Shown piece by piece: positions 1 through 7,238 of a DNA stretch of 16,684 bases; the stretch's first letter is position 1; the number at the start of each line of letters is the position of its first letter. Source of the stretch: an uncultured Christensenella sp. (GTDB lineage Bacteria > Bacillota > Clostridia > Christensenellales > Pumilibacteraceae); assembly GCA_910585055.1 (NCBI GenBank), contig CAJUBY010000040.1:1-16684 (forward strand), read 5' to 3'. A model generated the notes under the pieces. The model was given only the letters and a program-made list of their open reading frames with translations. It did no database searches and was not told the DNA's origin. Both the position numbers and the translations under genes were made by a program.

Positions 1-1477
1 TCATATTTACCGTAAACAGATTTGCATACTGCGCTCCGCCGGGATGTATGTCGTCCGACATCCACACCGAGGTATCTGTCGTTTCGGCATTGAACAGATC
101 GACTACGATTATGTTCCATTTTTCCGCTATCTTTCTTAAATTGATGTTGATAAACGAAGCATACTGCTGATTCCAACCCCAATTAGGCTTGACGGCACAC
201 GTATAAACCACTACGCGCGTATGGGGCGATATCTTTCTCGTTTCGTCTATTATATATTCGATCGCGCCCGAAGCCGTAGCCGTATCGAATCCGCTCGTTG
301 CGTTGGTAACCGTTCCCATTGCGACGCCCTGCGTAAAATCGTTGGTGCTCAATTGCAATACAAGATAATCGGGATCGTCGTCAAATCGGAAATTCGACCA
401 CCGTTCGACATAAGAATTGGGTTTGGATGTCGCAAGCGTCGTGCCGCTTACCGTCTCTTTGACGTACTTACTGCCCGTAAGCGCGGATATTTGTTCGGCA
501 AACGATATGCCTGCGTTAGCGTATCCGTAAGAAATCGACGATCCGAGATGGTAAAACATTTTACCGTACAGCGGATGCTTCGACATATTTTCGTGTGTAT
601 AGACCGACGATGTTTTGATGTCCGCGTAATCGAGCTTGCAAGAACACTTGTGCGTATCGGCGCCTATACATGTAAATTCGAAATATTCCTGACCGGTGAC
701 GGCTCTTATCTTGTCCGTAAGATCCCTGCTTGCAAGCGCGGCGTCGGAGACGGCGACACTGTTTGCCTGATTGTTATTGACCGACGTGAATCTGTCGAAA
801 CTTCCGCCGTCTACGGATAAACCGTAAACCCCGTCCTTATAGCGTATAGTGTACTCGTGCTGCGATTTTATAGTTTCACCCGGCACGTTCCAACAATAAT
901 TGAAATAATATCCGCCTATATTTGCGCCGAGATATGCGATATTTCTGTCGGCATAAACTCCGAAATATACCCTTCCGAGCGTCGATTTGTCAAGCGACGT
1001 CAAAAGCTCCGCACTGGCGCCGCCGTTTGCAAGCACTCCGCCTATATTGATCTCCCATTCCGCATTCGGATTTACTGGCATGATCACGGGTTCGTCGAAT
1101 TTTATAACGCAGTTTTCCAGCGACAGCACCGATCCGTCCGAAACAGCCGTACCGGCGGTCACCGTACCCGAAAAGTCTCTTCCGTATTTTACAAGCTCGT
1201 ATCTTCGGCTGTCGGCGAGTTTACCGCTTGCCATATCGTCGTACCACTGCGATTCGCTTCCGCCGTAATCGGGATGCGTCGCTATGTACTGTTCGTAAGC
1301 CGACTTTCCGTCGGTGCCGTCTTTTCCGTCCGTTCCGTTCATACCGTCGACTCCGTTGACTCCGTTTATACCGTCCTTACCGTCTTTCCCGTCCGCACCG
1401 CTTCCGCACGCGACAAACATAGAACTCAACGATAAAGCCGCCACCGCAGACATTATCAATGCTACCGCTTTTTTCAT
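1..1477 (-). CDS. Secreted lipoprotein: collagen-like linker plus SGNH/GDSL hydrolase domain, 3' end cut by window edge
   Basis: An open frame of 492 codons runs off the left edge of the window with no stop, so the C-terminus is missing. The start is the ATG at 1477, preceded by a strong AGGAGAGG ribosome binding site. A lipoprotein signal peptide ends in the lipobox MFVAC, with the lipidated Cys at residue 24. Residues ~25-58 are an uninterrupted Gly-X-Y run of the form X-(D/N)-G, followed by a SAYEQYIA segment that often follows such linkers. The last ~190 residues carry SGNH-hydrolase blocks: GSSISYG (~310, nucleophile Ser in place of the usual GDS), VSGTTL (block II Gly), LSTND (~375, block III) and DDIHPGG (~472-478, catalytic Asp/His). 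This family comprises esterases, deacetylases and lipases; the substrate is unknown. The middle (~60-300) may be a beta-sandwich or carbohydrate-binding region, which is inference. It probably acts on the outer face of the membrane. Confidence 0.85.
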   Translation of the reverse strand, partial: MKKAVALIMSAVAALSLSSMFVACGSGADGKDGKDGINGVNGVDGMNGTDGKDGTDGKSAYEQYIATHPDYGGSESQWYDDMASGKLADSRRYELVKYGRDFSGTVTAGTAVSDGSVLSLENCVIKFDEPVIMPVNPNAEWEINIGGVLANGGASAELLTSLDKSTLGRVYFGVYADRNIAYLGANIGGYYFNYCWNVPGETIKSQHEYTIRYKDGVYGLSVDGGSFDRFTSVNNNQANSVAVSDAALASRDLTDKIRAVTGQEYFEFTCIGADTHKCSCKLDYADIKTSSVYTHENMSKHPLYGKMFYHLGSSISYGYANAGISFAEQISALTGSKYVKETVSGTTLATSKPNSYVERWSNFRFDDDPDYLVLQLSTNDFTQGVAMGTVTNATSGFDTATASGAIEYIIDETRKISPHTRVVVYTCAVKPNWGWNQQYASFININLRKIAEKWNIIVVDLFNAETTDTSVWMSDDIHPGGAQYANLFTVNM

Positions 1478-1506
1478 GATCCTCTCCTATCTGTTATCTT
1501 GATAAT

Positions 1507-1515
1507 ATTTTACCA
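1507..1515 (-). promoter_or_regulatory. Extended -10 promoter of the SGNH lipoprotein gene
   Basis: Read on the minus strand this is TGGTAAAAT, an extended -10 element. I see no good -35 at 16-18 bp, which extended -10 promoters tolerate. The predicted transcript start is near 1500, giving a leader of about 23 nt that holds the AGGAGAGG site. The 117-base gap 1478-1594 otherwise holds only AT-rich sequence and no clear terminator for plsY. Confidence 0.5.
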
Positions 1516-1594
1516 TAAGACGAGGTCTGCGAATATTGATATTATTTAAATATTTATATGTATTGTTGCATTAAACGATCCGGCACGCGCACCG

Positions 1595-2311
1595 TCACTC
1601 GGCGACGGTCACTCCGTCGAACACTATGGATCTGTCCGTATCGGGGACGGGTTGTTTCGGTTTTATAAGCACGACCCTTCCCTCGTTACCCGAAAACAGC
1701 TTGACGACGTTTTTGCGATGGGCGACCAATATAAGCAAGTACATTGCAAACAGCAATAACGAGCAGTACAATCCCAACGAATTATGCGCAAGCGAACTGC
1801 CTTCCGCGACCATAGGCGCGCTCACTATTATGAACGATGTAAGCGAACCCACTTTCGTAACAAACAGAAATGCGACACCGAATGCAAACGCCGCAAGCGT
1901 AAACAACGGCTGCAATGTAAGGCACACACCGATAATGGTAGCTGCGCCTTTGCCGCCCTTAAACTTCATCAATGCGGGATATATGTGTCCGAGCACGGCG
2001 AAGATCCCTGCTATATACATGCCCATTCTGTCCGAACCGAGCATCAAAAACTGCTTATCGCCCATGAACAGCCAACCCAGCATACACGGCACTACACCTT
2101 TCAGAACGTCGAGGATAAGCGTAAAAACGCCCAAAAGCTTGCCGTATGTACGGAGCATGTTCATCGTACCGGGGTTGCCGCTTCCGCATTGGCGGATATC
2201 TTTGCCCTTTAAACGGCTTATAAGTATGGCATTGTTTATATTGCCGACAAAATACGATCCGACCGCAACGAGCGAGCCGGCTAGTATCTGCATAGAAACA
2301 GAGATCGTCAT
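1595..2311 (-). CDS. plsY: Acyl-phosphate:glycerol-3-phosphate acyltransferase PlsY
   Basis: PlsY is an integral membrane acyltransferase that moves the acyl group of acyl-phosphate to position 1 of glycerol-3-phosphate, the first step of phospholipid synthesis in most Gram-positive bacteria. The 238-residue protein is very hydrophobic. It shows the three PlsY motifs: an N-terminal block with KGKDIR and GSGNPGT (residues ~35-49), the loop motif HIYPALMKFKGGKGAAT (~109-125), and HRKNVVKLFSGNE near residue 200. The family norm is about 200 residues, and the extra length is mostly a C-terminal tail of ~25 residues. Its ATG overlaps the der stop as ATGA, so the two genes are translationally coupled. 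The family identification is firm. Confidence 0.95.
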   Translation of the reverse strand: MTISVSMQILAGSLVAVGSYFVGNINNAILISRLKGKDIRQCGSGNPGTMNMLRTYGKLLGVFTLILDVLKGVVPCMLGWLFMGDKQFLMLGSDRMGMYIAGIFAVLGHIYPALMKFKGGKGAATIIGVCLTLQPLFTLAAFAFGVAFLFVTKVGSLTSFIIVSAPMVAEGSSLAHNSLGLYCSLLLFAMYLLILVAHRKNVVKLFSGNEGRVVLIKPKQPVPDTDRSIVFDGVTVAE

Positions 2312-3618
2312 TGTTCGCCTCTCCCCGAAAATTTAAGAGTCATAGGCGTGCCCGTAAAATCGAAAGCGCGGCGTATTGCATTCTCCAAATAACGTTCGTA
2401 CGAAAAATGTATAAGTCTCGGGTCGTTCACCTTAAAAACAAACATCGGAGGACAAACACCCGGCTGCGAAACATAATAGATCTTAGCCTTTCTGCCCTTA
2501 CGCGCAGTCGGCTCCGTCGCGGAAACCGCCTGCGATACAAGATCGTTCAGTAAGCCCGTCGATATCCTGCGCGACGCGTTTTCCCACACCTTATCTGCCG
2601 CTTCGGTAAGTTTTTGTATTCGCTGTCCCGTAAGCGCGGACACCGAAACCGAAGTAAAATAACTCATAAAAGCCAGATGTTCTTTGAGTTCGTCCGTCTT
2701 GCTCTCCAACGTTCCGGTGGATTTCTCTACGGCGTCCCATTTATTGAGCACCACTACCGACGGCTTGCCCGACTCGTGCACAAGACCGGCTATCTTTTCG
2801 TCCTGCTCCGAAATCGGCTGGGTCGCATCCGTAACGATCAAAACGACGTCGGCGCGTTTTACCGCGGCTATCGACCGCATTACGGAATATTTTTCCACCG
2901 ACCGTGCATCGATGTCGCGTTTTCTCCGCATCCCCGCGGTGTCTATAAGTATATATTCCTTGCCGTTTACCGTAAACGGAGTATCGATAGCGTCGCGCGT
3001 TGTGCCTGCGACATCGGAAACTATGCTCCGTTCGTAACCGAGCAGTTTATTTACAAGCGACGATTTTCCTACGTTGGGCTTGCCGACAAGCGCTATGGAA
3101 AGCGGCTTGTCCGTCCCGTCCCGGTCAGACATCGGAAAGCCTTTACATACCTCGTCGAGCATGTCGCCTACTCCGGAACCGTGCTCCGCCGATACGAGTA
3201 TCGGTTCGCCCAGACCCAAACCGTAAAAGTCGTATACATTGTCGCGGTTGGCGCTGTCTGCTTTGTTTACGACCAAAACGATAGGTTTATTGTGTTTCCT
3301 CAATATCTCGGCAATATCGGTATCTCCGGGCATTACACCCTGTTTAACATCCGTGACGAAAATAACGACCGATGCAAGCTCTACGGCGTCTAACGCCTGA
3401 CGTTTTACCGAACGCGAGATATCGTCGGCGCTTTCGTCGATACCGCCGGTATCTATAAGCGTAAACTCCTTTCCGCACCACTCGCAATCGGCATACAGTC
3501 TGTCGCGCGTAACACCGGGCATGTCGTCTACGATAGCAACGCGCCTTCCGCTTATTCTGTTTATAAGTGTGGACTTGCCAACATTGGGGCGTCCGACTAT
3601 TGCTACAATGGGTTTCAT
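2308..3618 (-). CDS. der: Ribosome-associated tandem GTPase Der (EngA)
   Basis: Der is the double-GTPase factor needed for maturation of the 50S ribosomal subunit. The 436-residue length is typical. The first G domain has GRPNVGKS (9-16), DTGG (56-59) and NKAD (118-121). The second has GKPNVGKS (179-186), DTAGM (226-230) and NKWD (292-295). The C-terminal ~85 residues form the KH-like domain. All nucleotide-binding motifs are intact. The ATG at 3618 has only a weak GGAA-type ribosome binding site. It is the first gene of a der-plsY unit with its own promoter at 3694-3722, and a 10/10 match to the Spo0A box consensus lies further upstream at 3737-3746. A short leader hairpin, CCGTA-TCG-TACGG, lies near 3661-3673. 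Confidence 0.97.
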   Translation of the reverse strand: MKPIVAIVGRPNVGKSTLINRISGRRVAIVDDMPGVTRDRLYADCEWCGKEFTLIDTGGIDESADDISRSVKRQALDAVELASVVIFVTDVKQGVMPGDTDIAEILRKHNKPIVLVVNKADSANRDNVYDFYGLGLGEPILVSAEHGSGVGDMLDEVCKGFPMSDRDGTDKPLSIALVGKPNVGKSSLVNKLLGYERSIVSDVAGTTRDAIDTPFTVNGKEYILIDTAGMRRKRDIDARSVEKYSVMRSIAAVKRADVVLIVTDATQPISEQDEKIAGLVHESGKPSVVVLNKWDAVEKSTGTLESKTDELKEHLAFMSYFTSVSVSALTGQRIQKLTEAADKVWENASRRISTGLLNDLVSQAVSATEPTARKGRKAKIYYVSQPGVCPPMFVFKVNDPRLIHFSYERYLENAIRRAFDFTGTPMTLKFSGRGEQ

Positions 3619-3693
3619 GCGATTTTTCCGTTGACCGATACTTTGTTTTGCGACATTCCGTCCGTACGATACGGCGTGAACACTCGCCTACAA

Positions 3694-3722
3694 ATTATAT
3701 CACAATCGTTCGCAATTGTAAA
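3694..3722 (-). promoter_or_regulatory. Sigma-A promoter of der-plsY
   Basis: On the minus strand: TTTACA (3722-3717), a 17-bp spacer and TATAAT (3699-3694). A TG one base upstream of the -10 also makes it an extended -10 element. The predicted start is near 3687, leaving a leader of about 69 nt. The spacer holds a weak dyad, ACAAT...ATTGT (3702-3719). This is one of the best promoter matches in the window. Confidence 0.8.
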
Positions 3723-3736
3723 CAATAATCGGTGTA

Positions 3737-3746
3737 TTTGTCGAAT
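3737..3746 (+). promoter_or_regulatory. Spo0A-box-like sequence upstream of der-plsY
   Basis: TTTGTCGAAT matches the Spo0A consensus TTTGTCRAAW at 10 of 10 positions. It lies in the intergenic gap, about 50-59 bp upstream of the predicted der transcript start. The match is seen directly. Regulation of der-plsY by Spo0A is inference from one box and could be chance. Confidence 0.35.
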
Positions 3747-3760
3747 TGCCGTACCTCATC

Positions 3761-4429
3761 TTATTCGTCGAAATACTTTTTATATTCTTCGGCGTCGAAT
3801 TCTTCCGACAACTCCGAATTTTCAGCGGCACGGAGCTTGGCGCGATTGTTCATTGTACGCTTTATCGCGGCTATGCTTTCAAACAGCACCACGGCGGTCA
3901 CCGCCGCGAGTATTATCGCGTCGAACGTCGCAGGCGTACCGAAACGCATAGACGTACCGTATACGTACAAAGACACCGCCGAAGATATAACTTCGCCTAT
4001 CGGCATTCCCAAAAAAATGCCGCACAGCGCGGAGATCTTGGTCTTGCCGACAAGATAACAGACGGCGCCGCACAGAAATCCTATAATTATGACCGTCACC
4101 GTATCGTTTGTTATACGGGCGATCAACAGCCACACCGAAATAAAAAGCGCCGCGACGACGGATGTCGTCACAAGTGCGCGGACGGTATCGCCCACCTTGA
4201 CCGCAAGCGCGAAAAATACAGCCGCGAATAACAGCGGTGCGAAAAATCCGGCGACATTGAAAGTTACCGCGCCGAGCGTAAAAGTCGGGATAAAAGCGCA
4301 GCCGATAAGTATACCGACTATCAGGAACGCCAGCCAGTTAGCTACTCCGAAGCTTTTGAACACGCTTTCCGCTATTCCGAAAAACAAAAGCAGCGCGACC
4401 AAACCCAAAAGTACAAGTCCTATAACCAT
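3761..4429 (-). CDS. Polytopic membrane protein, DUF1614-like
   Basis: With the ATG at 4429 as start the protein has 222 residues. It is made almost wholly of hydrophobic segments (about six) with a charged cytoplasmic tail ending EEYKKYFDE. The N-terminus (MVIGLVLLGLVALLLFFG), a central NVAGFFAPLL and a late FGTPATFDAIILAAVTAVV resemble DUF1614 (PF07758) as I remember it. That family is common in Clostridia and has no known function. A longer reading from TTG at 4465 is possible but starts 12 bases after a terminator-like hairpin and has no ribosome binding site. The ATG at 4429 also has no Shine-Dalgarno but is preceded by AATAAT exactly 6 bases upstream, suggesting a leaderless message. 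The -35 position reads TGCATA, which resembles forespore sigma-F/G promoters. The gene itself is certain; the family is less so. Confidence 0.7.
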   Translation of the reverse strand: MVIGLVLLGLVALLLFFGIAESVFKSFGVANWLAFLIVGILIGCAFIPTFTLGAVTFNVAGFFAPLLFAAVFFALAVKVGDTVRALVTTSVVAALFISVWLLIARITNDTVTVIIIGFLCGAVCYLVGKTKISALCGIFLGMPIGEVISSAVSLYVYGTSMRFGTPATFDAIILAAVTAVVLFESIAAIKRTMNNRAKLRAAENSELSEEFDAEEYKKYFDE

Positions 4430-4435
4430 ACTTCG

Positions 4436-4464
4436 ATTATTGCCGCTTAAACCTATTTTATGCA
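4436..4464 (-). promoter_or_regulatory. Candidate promoter of the DUF1614-like gene, possibly leaderless or forespore-type
   Basis: On the minus strand TGCATA (4464-4459), a 17-bp spacer and AATAAT (4441-4436) stand exactly 6 bases before the ATG at 4429. The predicted transcript start is the A of that ATG. The -35 fits the GCATA element of sigma-F/sigma-G better than the sigma-A TTGACA. The -10 region GGCAATAATC matches 6 of 8 fixed positions of the sigma-F pattern, but with a slightly short spacer. Which sigma factor would use it cannot be settled from sequence. Confidence 0.4.
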
Positions 4465-4476
4465 ACGCCGAAATAT

Positions 4477-4510
4477 CAAAGCCGTCCGCGCTGCTTTGCG
4501 GACGGCTTTG
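4477..4510 (-). terminator. Intrinsic terminator after the cyclophilin-like gene
   Basis: A perfect 13-bp inverted repeat (4477-4489 with 4498-4510, 8-base loop) lies 11 bases downstream of the cyclophilin-like stop codon. On the minus strand the stem ends GGCTTT and runs into GATATTT, a modest U-tract. It should end the DUF975-cyclophilin transcript and separate it from the DUF1614-like gene. Confidence 0.7.
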
Positions 4511-4520
4511 GATCCGTACG

Positions 4521-5525
4521 TCAGTTTATACCAACCCAGCTCGTCAACCTGCGCGAACCGTTTTTGTCGTTACCGTTGACATACTTCAAAAAGTCGAAAT
4601 TTTTCCACTTGGAATCATTAAGATTATACACCTTTACGCTTTCTATCTTGATAGTGGGCGTAGGCGGCTTCCATTGGTATCCCGAACTTATGGAGGTGTT
4701 CAACTTGGCGGTACGAGCGATAGCCTGTATATTTTTTATCGTGTCGTCGTTGAGCGCATGTCCGACCATTGTGCATTCTATACCTTTTATCTCGCCGGGC
4801 ACAGTTTCTGCAAAATCCCCGTAATAAAATTGAAATTCCGTAGCCGTATCGTTATATCTATACGCCAACGAACCGGCTCGCTCCAACATGTTTTTGTTTT
4901 TCCCGTCCGAATCGGCACGCAGTCTGTATCCGAATTTATCCGTCACTTTATTGAATCTGTTGTTGGGCAGCGCCGAAAAATTTTTGCAGTAATCGGTGTT
5001 TTGAGCGTGATGTCTGCTTCTTTTGTAATCGCTTAAATTGGAGCTGCCGTCGGTCGGCTGGGATTCATAGCCGCCGAAGCGCAACCATCCGCCCTGCGCA
5101 TCGTAAAAAACGGTATTGTCGAAATATTTGTTGGTCGCCAGAAAAATAAAATTCGTCGCAGCCGTGTCGTATTCGTCCTCGTCGATCACATATTCCAATA
5201 TCATTCCGTTTGACAGACTGAAACGAGCTATCACATCTTTATATCCGCGGTACGGGTTGATAACAAACAGTATCACGGGAGTGATAAGCGCCACGATTAT
5301 CAAAATAACCGCGACCGCTATTACGCCGCCGACGATCAATGCCGACCGACGCGTTTGACGCTGATCCCGCAGCATCGCCTGTTCGCCCGACGCCGACTTC
5401 GACGACGGCTTTGCAACGTGATTTCCGCCTGACGCCGAAACACGGTACGGGGTCTTGTTTTGCTCCGCATAACGCTTTGCCTTGCGTTCCTTCGCGGTCA
5501 ATGAATAATTACGTTTCTGTTTCAA
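4521..5525 (-). CDS. Membrane-anchored cyclophilin-like (peptidyl-prolyl isomerase fold) protein
   Basis: The 334-residue protein has a basic N-terminus (1-60), one transmembrane helix (~63-89) and an extracytoplasmic domain with cyclophilin landmarks. These are TNFIFLATNKYFDNTVFYDA (cf. NF..L...YYDG..FHR), a following GG (151-152), and GSLAYRYNDTATEFQFYYGD (219-238), the counterpart of the GSQFFI strand. The catalytic Arg of the FHR motif is replaced by Asp (FYD at 140-142), so isomerase activity is doubtful. It may be a binding or scaffold domain. Translation most likely starts at the TTG at 5525, about 30 bases after the DUF975 stop; an AGGGA sits rather far upstream. It probably shares a transcript with the DUF975 gene, and a strong hairpin follows. 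The fold call is moderately confident; function is unknown. Confidence 0.7.
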   Translation of the reverse strand: MKQKRNYSLTAKERKAKRYAEQNKTPYRVSASGGNHVAKPSSKSASGEQAMLRDQRQTRRSALIVGGVIAVAVILIIVALITPVILFVINPYRGYKDVIARFSLSNGMILEYVIDEDEYDTAATNFIFLATNKYFDNTVFYDAQGGWLRFGGYESQPTDGSSNLSDYKRSRHHAQNTDYCKNFSALPNNRFNKVTDKFGYRLRADSDGKNKNMLERAGSLAYRYNDTATEFQFYYGDFAETVPGEIKGIECTMVGHALNDDTIKNIQAIARTAKLNTSISSGYQWKPPTPTIKIESVKVYNLNDSKWKNFDFLKYVNGNDKNGSRRLTSWVGIN

Positions 5526-5555
5526 GATGATTTTTATTCCCTGTCGTAATATTTA

Positions 5556-7184
5556 TTATCTGCGGTCGCGTTTGTAACGGTTGGGATCGGACATATCCGA
5601 ACCGTCGCTGTGCTTGGCGCGAAGCGCCGCAAGATCGGCGGCTCTGCGTTCGCTTGTTCTGCGGCTTGCACGCGGTGTTTTTAAGTCGCTCTGAACAGCG
5701 GACGTTTCGCTGTCGAACTTACGCAAAAACTCATCGAATTCGCTCTCGCTCATGACCGGTTCGGTGTTACCGAATCCATTGCCTGTTCCGTTTGTCGGCT
5801 GCGGCTGCGACGTATCGCTGTCGCCCGTACCGAAATCGTCGAAATCGTCGTGTTTTTTTACGTCCACATCGAAATAATTGACAAGCGGCTTACCTTGCTC
5901 CGTATTATTATACATACGGTCTATAGCCTGCTTGCGCATAATATCCGATTGAGCTATTTCCTTTGTAGTAAGCGTGCGTTCCGTCTCGACTATATTGGTA
6001 CCGTCGAGCTTGTGCGTTTGTCCTATCGGATCAGACTGCGGCGTTTGCGGTGTTTCTGGCTGTTCCGCAGCCGACGCGTCCCGCGCCGCAGCTACAGGCT
6101 GCTCCGCCGCCGTTACCGGTTCCGGCACGATCACAGGCTGAACGATCACGGGTTCCGCCGCTACCGGTTCCGCGACTATCACGGGCGGATCTTCTTTTAT
6201 ATGTTCGGCTATATTTTCGGCGGCTGCCGATTTTTTTTCTTCGTTCGCATTCTTTCCCACAACAGGCATGATAGGCACTTCGGGAATATCCTGTAACGAC
6301 GCTTCGGGAGGTTTTTCATCCGCCTTGCCGTTTAAATCGCGCATTGCGGCATTCATATCCATAAAATCGTCGTCCGCCAACGTGTCTATCGGCGACGGAC
6401 CGTTGGGAATGTCCCGAGCCGGCTGTTGAACGGGCTGAACCTCGCCCTGATATTGGGCTTGTCCGTTAGATGTAGACGGATACTGTACGCCGGGCGCGGC
6501 GCCGAACGCAAAAGTCTGAGGCAACGGCGCGTATTCCGCTTTATCTCCTTGCAGGTTACGTTTATAGAATACCGTTTTTACCAAATTTAAATACGGCGAG
6601 ATAAATATAAAGCCGAGTCCGAGAGTAACGACGCCCAAAACATACCAACCGGCGAGCGACAGACACAGCACGAAATACGAACCTGTTTTACCGCTCATTA
6701 CTTTACTCGATGCCGTAAGCGCGGTAGACGGCTTCATTTTGGGATTTGCTACGAGCAGATAGTTAGCCATGGACGTGCGCATAAGATATATCACACCCGG
6801 CACTATAAGACACAGCAAAAGCAAAAACGCCAGAACGGTGCGTTTTAAACTGACTGTCAATATTTTGGTTATATTGCTACGCGCAAGCGTTTCGCCCAAA
6901 CGTCTTATATTATACGGCTTGCATCTGTATGCCGCCAAATAGAAATCCGTCATCGCAAAGCCCAGCATTCCGGCTGCCACTATAACGATAATACCGAGCA
7001 ATATGCCGTAGCATATCATTATGACAGACAAGACCTTGTTTGCGCTGAGACTTACGCACGACAGCACTACGAGTGCGACGAGCGTAATGAATATCGAAAA
7101 CTCGACGGTATAGATCGCTATCGATTGGTGCATATTCAGAGCCAGCTTACGCCGTGCTTCTTCTTTTACAGCCTTTGCGGTCAT
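5556..7184 (-). CDS. DUF975-type membrane protein with a long disordered cytoplasmic tail
   Basis: Residues 1-210 match DUF975 (PF06161). They comprise an N-terminal KEEARRKLALN, about four hydrophobic segments (~23-46, 52-78, 110-135, 170-198), and the signature SSKVMSGK...LSLAGWYVLG...LGLGFIFISPYL ending near residue 200. The family's function is unknown. Residues ~215-542 have no membrane segments and look disordered. They include a Q/P-rich stretch (225-260), an acidic part, a Pro-Val-Glu repeat zone (~333-375, units like EPVIVQPVIVPEPV) and a strongly basic end (last ~40 residues, RRTSERR...RYKRDRR). Known DUF975 proteins mostly lack such a tail. The ATG at 7184 has no Shine-Dalgarno but lies 7 bases after a consensus -10, so the message may be leaderless. 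It is probably the first gene of a two-gene unit with the cyclophilin-like gene. Confidence 0.75.
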   Translation of the reverse strand: MTAKAVKEEARRKLALNMHQSIAIYTVEFSIFITLVALVVLSCVSLSANKVLSVIMICYGILLGIIVIVAAGMLGFAMTDFYLAAYRCKPYNIRRLGETLARSNITKILTVSLKRTVLAFLLLLCLIVPGVIYLMRTSMANYLLVANPKMKPSTALTASSKVMSGKTGSYFVLCLSLAGWYVLGVVTLGLGFIFISPYLNLVKTVFYKRNLQGDKAEYAPLPQTFAFGAAPGVQYPSTSNGQAQYQGEVQPVQQPARDIPNGPSPIDTLADDDFMDMNAAMRDLNGKADEKPPEASLQDIPEVPIMPVVGKNANEEKKSAAAENIAEHIKEDPPVIVAEPVAAEPVIVQPVIVPEPVTAAEQPVAAARDASAAEQPETPQTPQSDPIGQTHKLDGTNIVETERTLTTKEIAQSDIMRKQAIDRMYNNTEQGKPLVNYFDVDVKKHDDFDDFGTGDSDTSQPQPTNGTGNGFGNTEPVMSESEFDEFLRKFDSETSAVQSDLKTPRASRRTSERRAADLAALRAKHSDGSDMSDPNRYKRDRR

Positions 7185-7191
7185 ACGCTAT

Positions 7192-7220
7192 ATTTTACAG
7201 TATTTGCCAAACTTTGTCAA
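7192..7220 (-). promoter_or_regulatory. Sigma-A promoter of the DUF975-cyclophilin unit, predicted leaderless
   Basis: On the minus strand TTGACA (7220-7215) is separated by exactly 17 bp from TAAAAT (7197-7192). The ATG begins 7 bases after the -10, so the transcript should start at the ATG or one base before it. No Shine-Dalgarno is present between them. Confidence 0.8.
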
Positions 7221-7238
7221 TACATTTTTACAGGCTGT

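Noticed and set aside
1335..1400. Short tandem DNA repeats resembling a CRISPR-like or satellite array
   Set aside because: They are degenerate 9-base codon repeats encoding the Gly-X-Y linker, with no spacers.
221..1435. Plus-strand open frames opposite the lipoprotein
   Set aside because: They are antisense to the SGNH lipoprotein frame, which has a signal peptide, lipobox and catalytic blocks. Their translations are rich in Arg, Tyr and Val without domains.
1603..1619. Hairpin CGACGG/CCGTCG near the plsY stop as a terminator
   Set aside because: It lies inside the coding sequence and has no T-run after it on the minus strand.
4430..4465. TTG at 4465 as start of the DUF1614-like gene
   Set aside because: It would begin 12 bases after a terminator hairpin with no ribosome binding site. 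The ATG at 4429 fits the hydrophobic family N-terminus and a -10 spacing.
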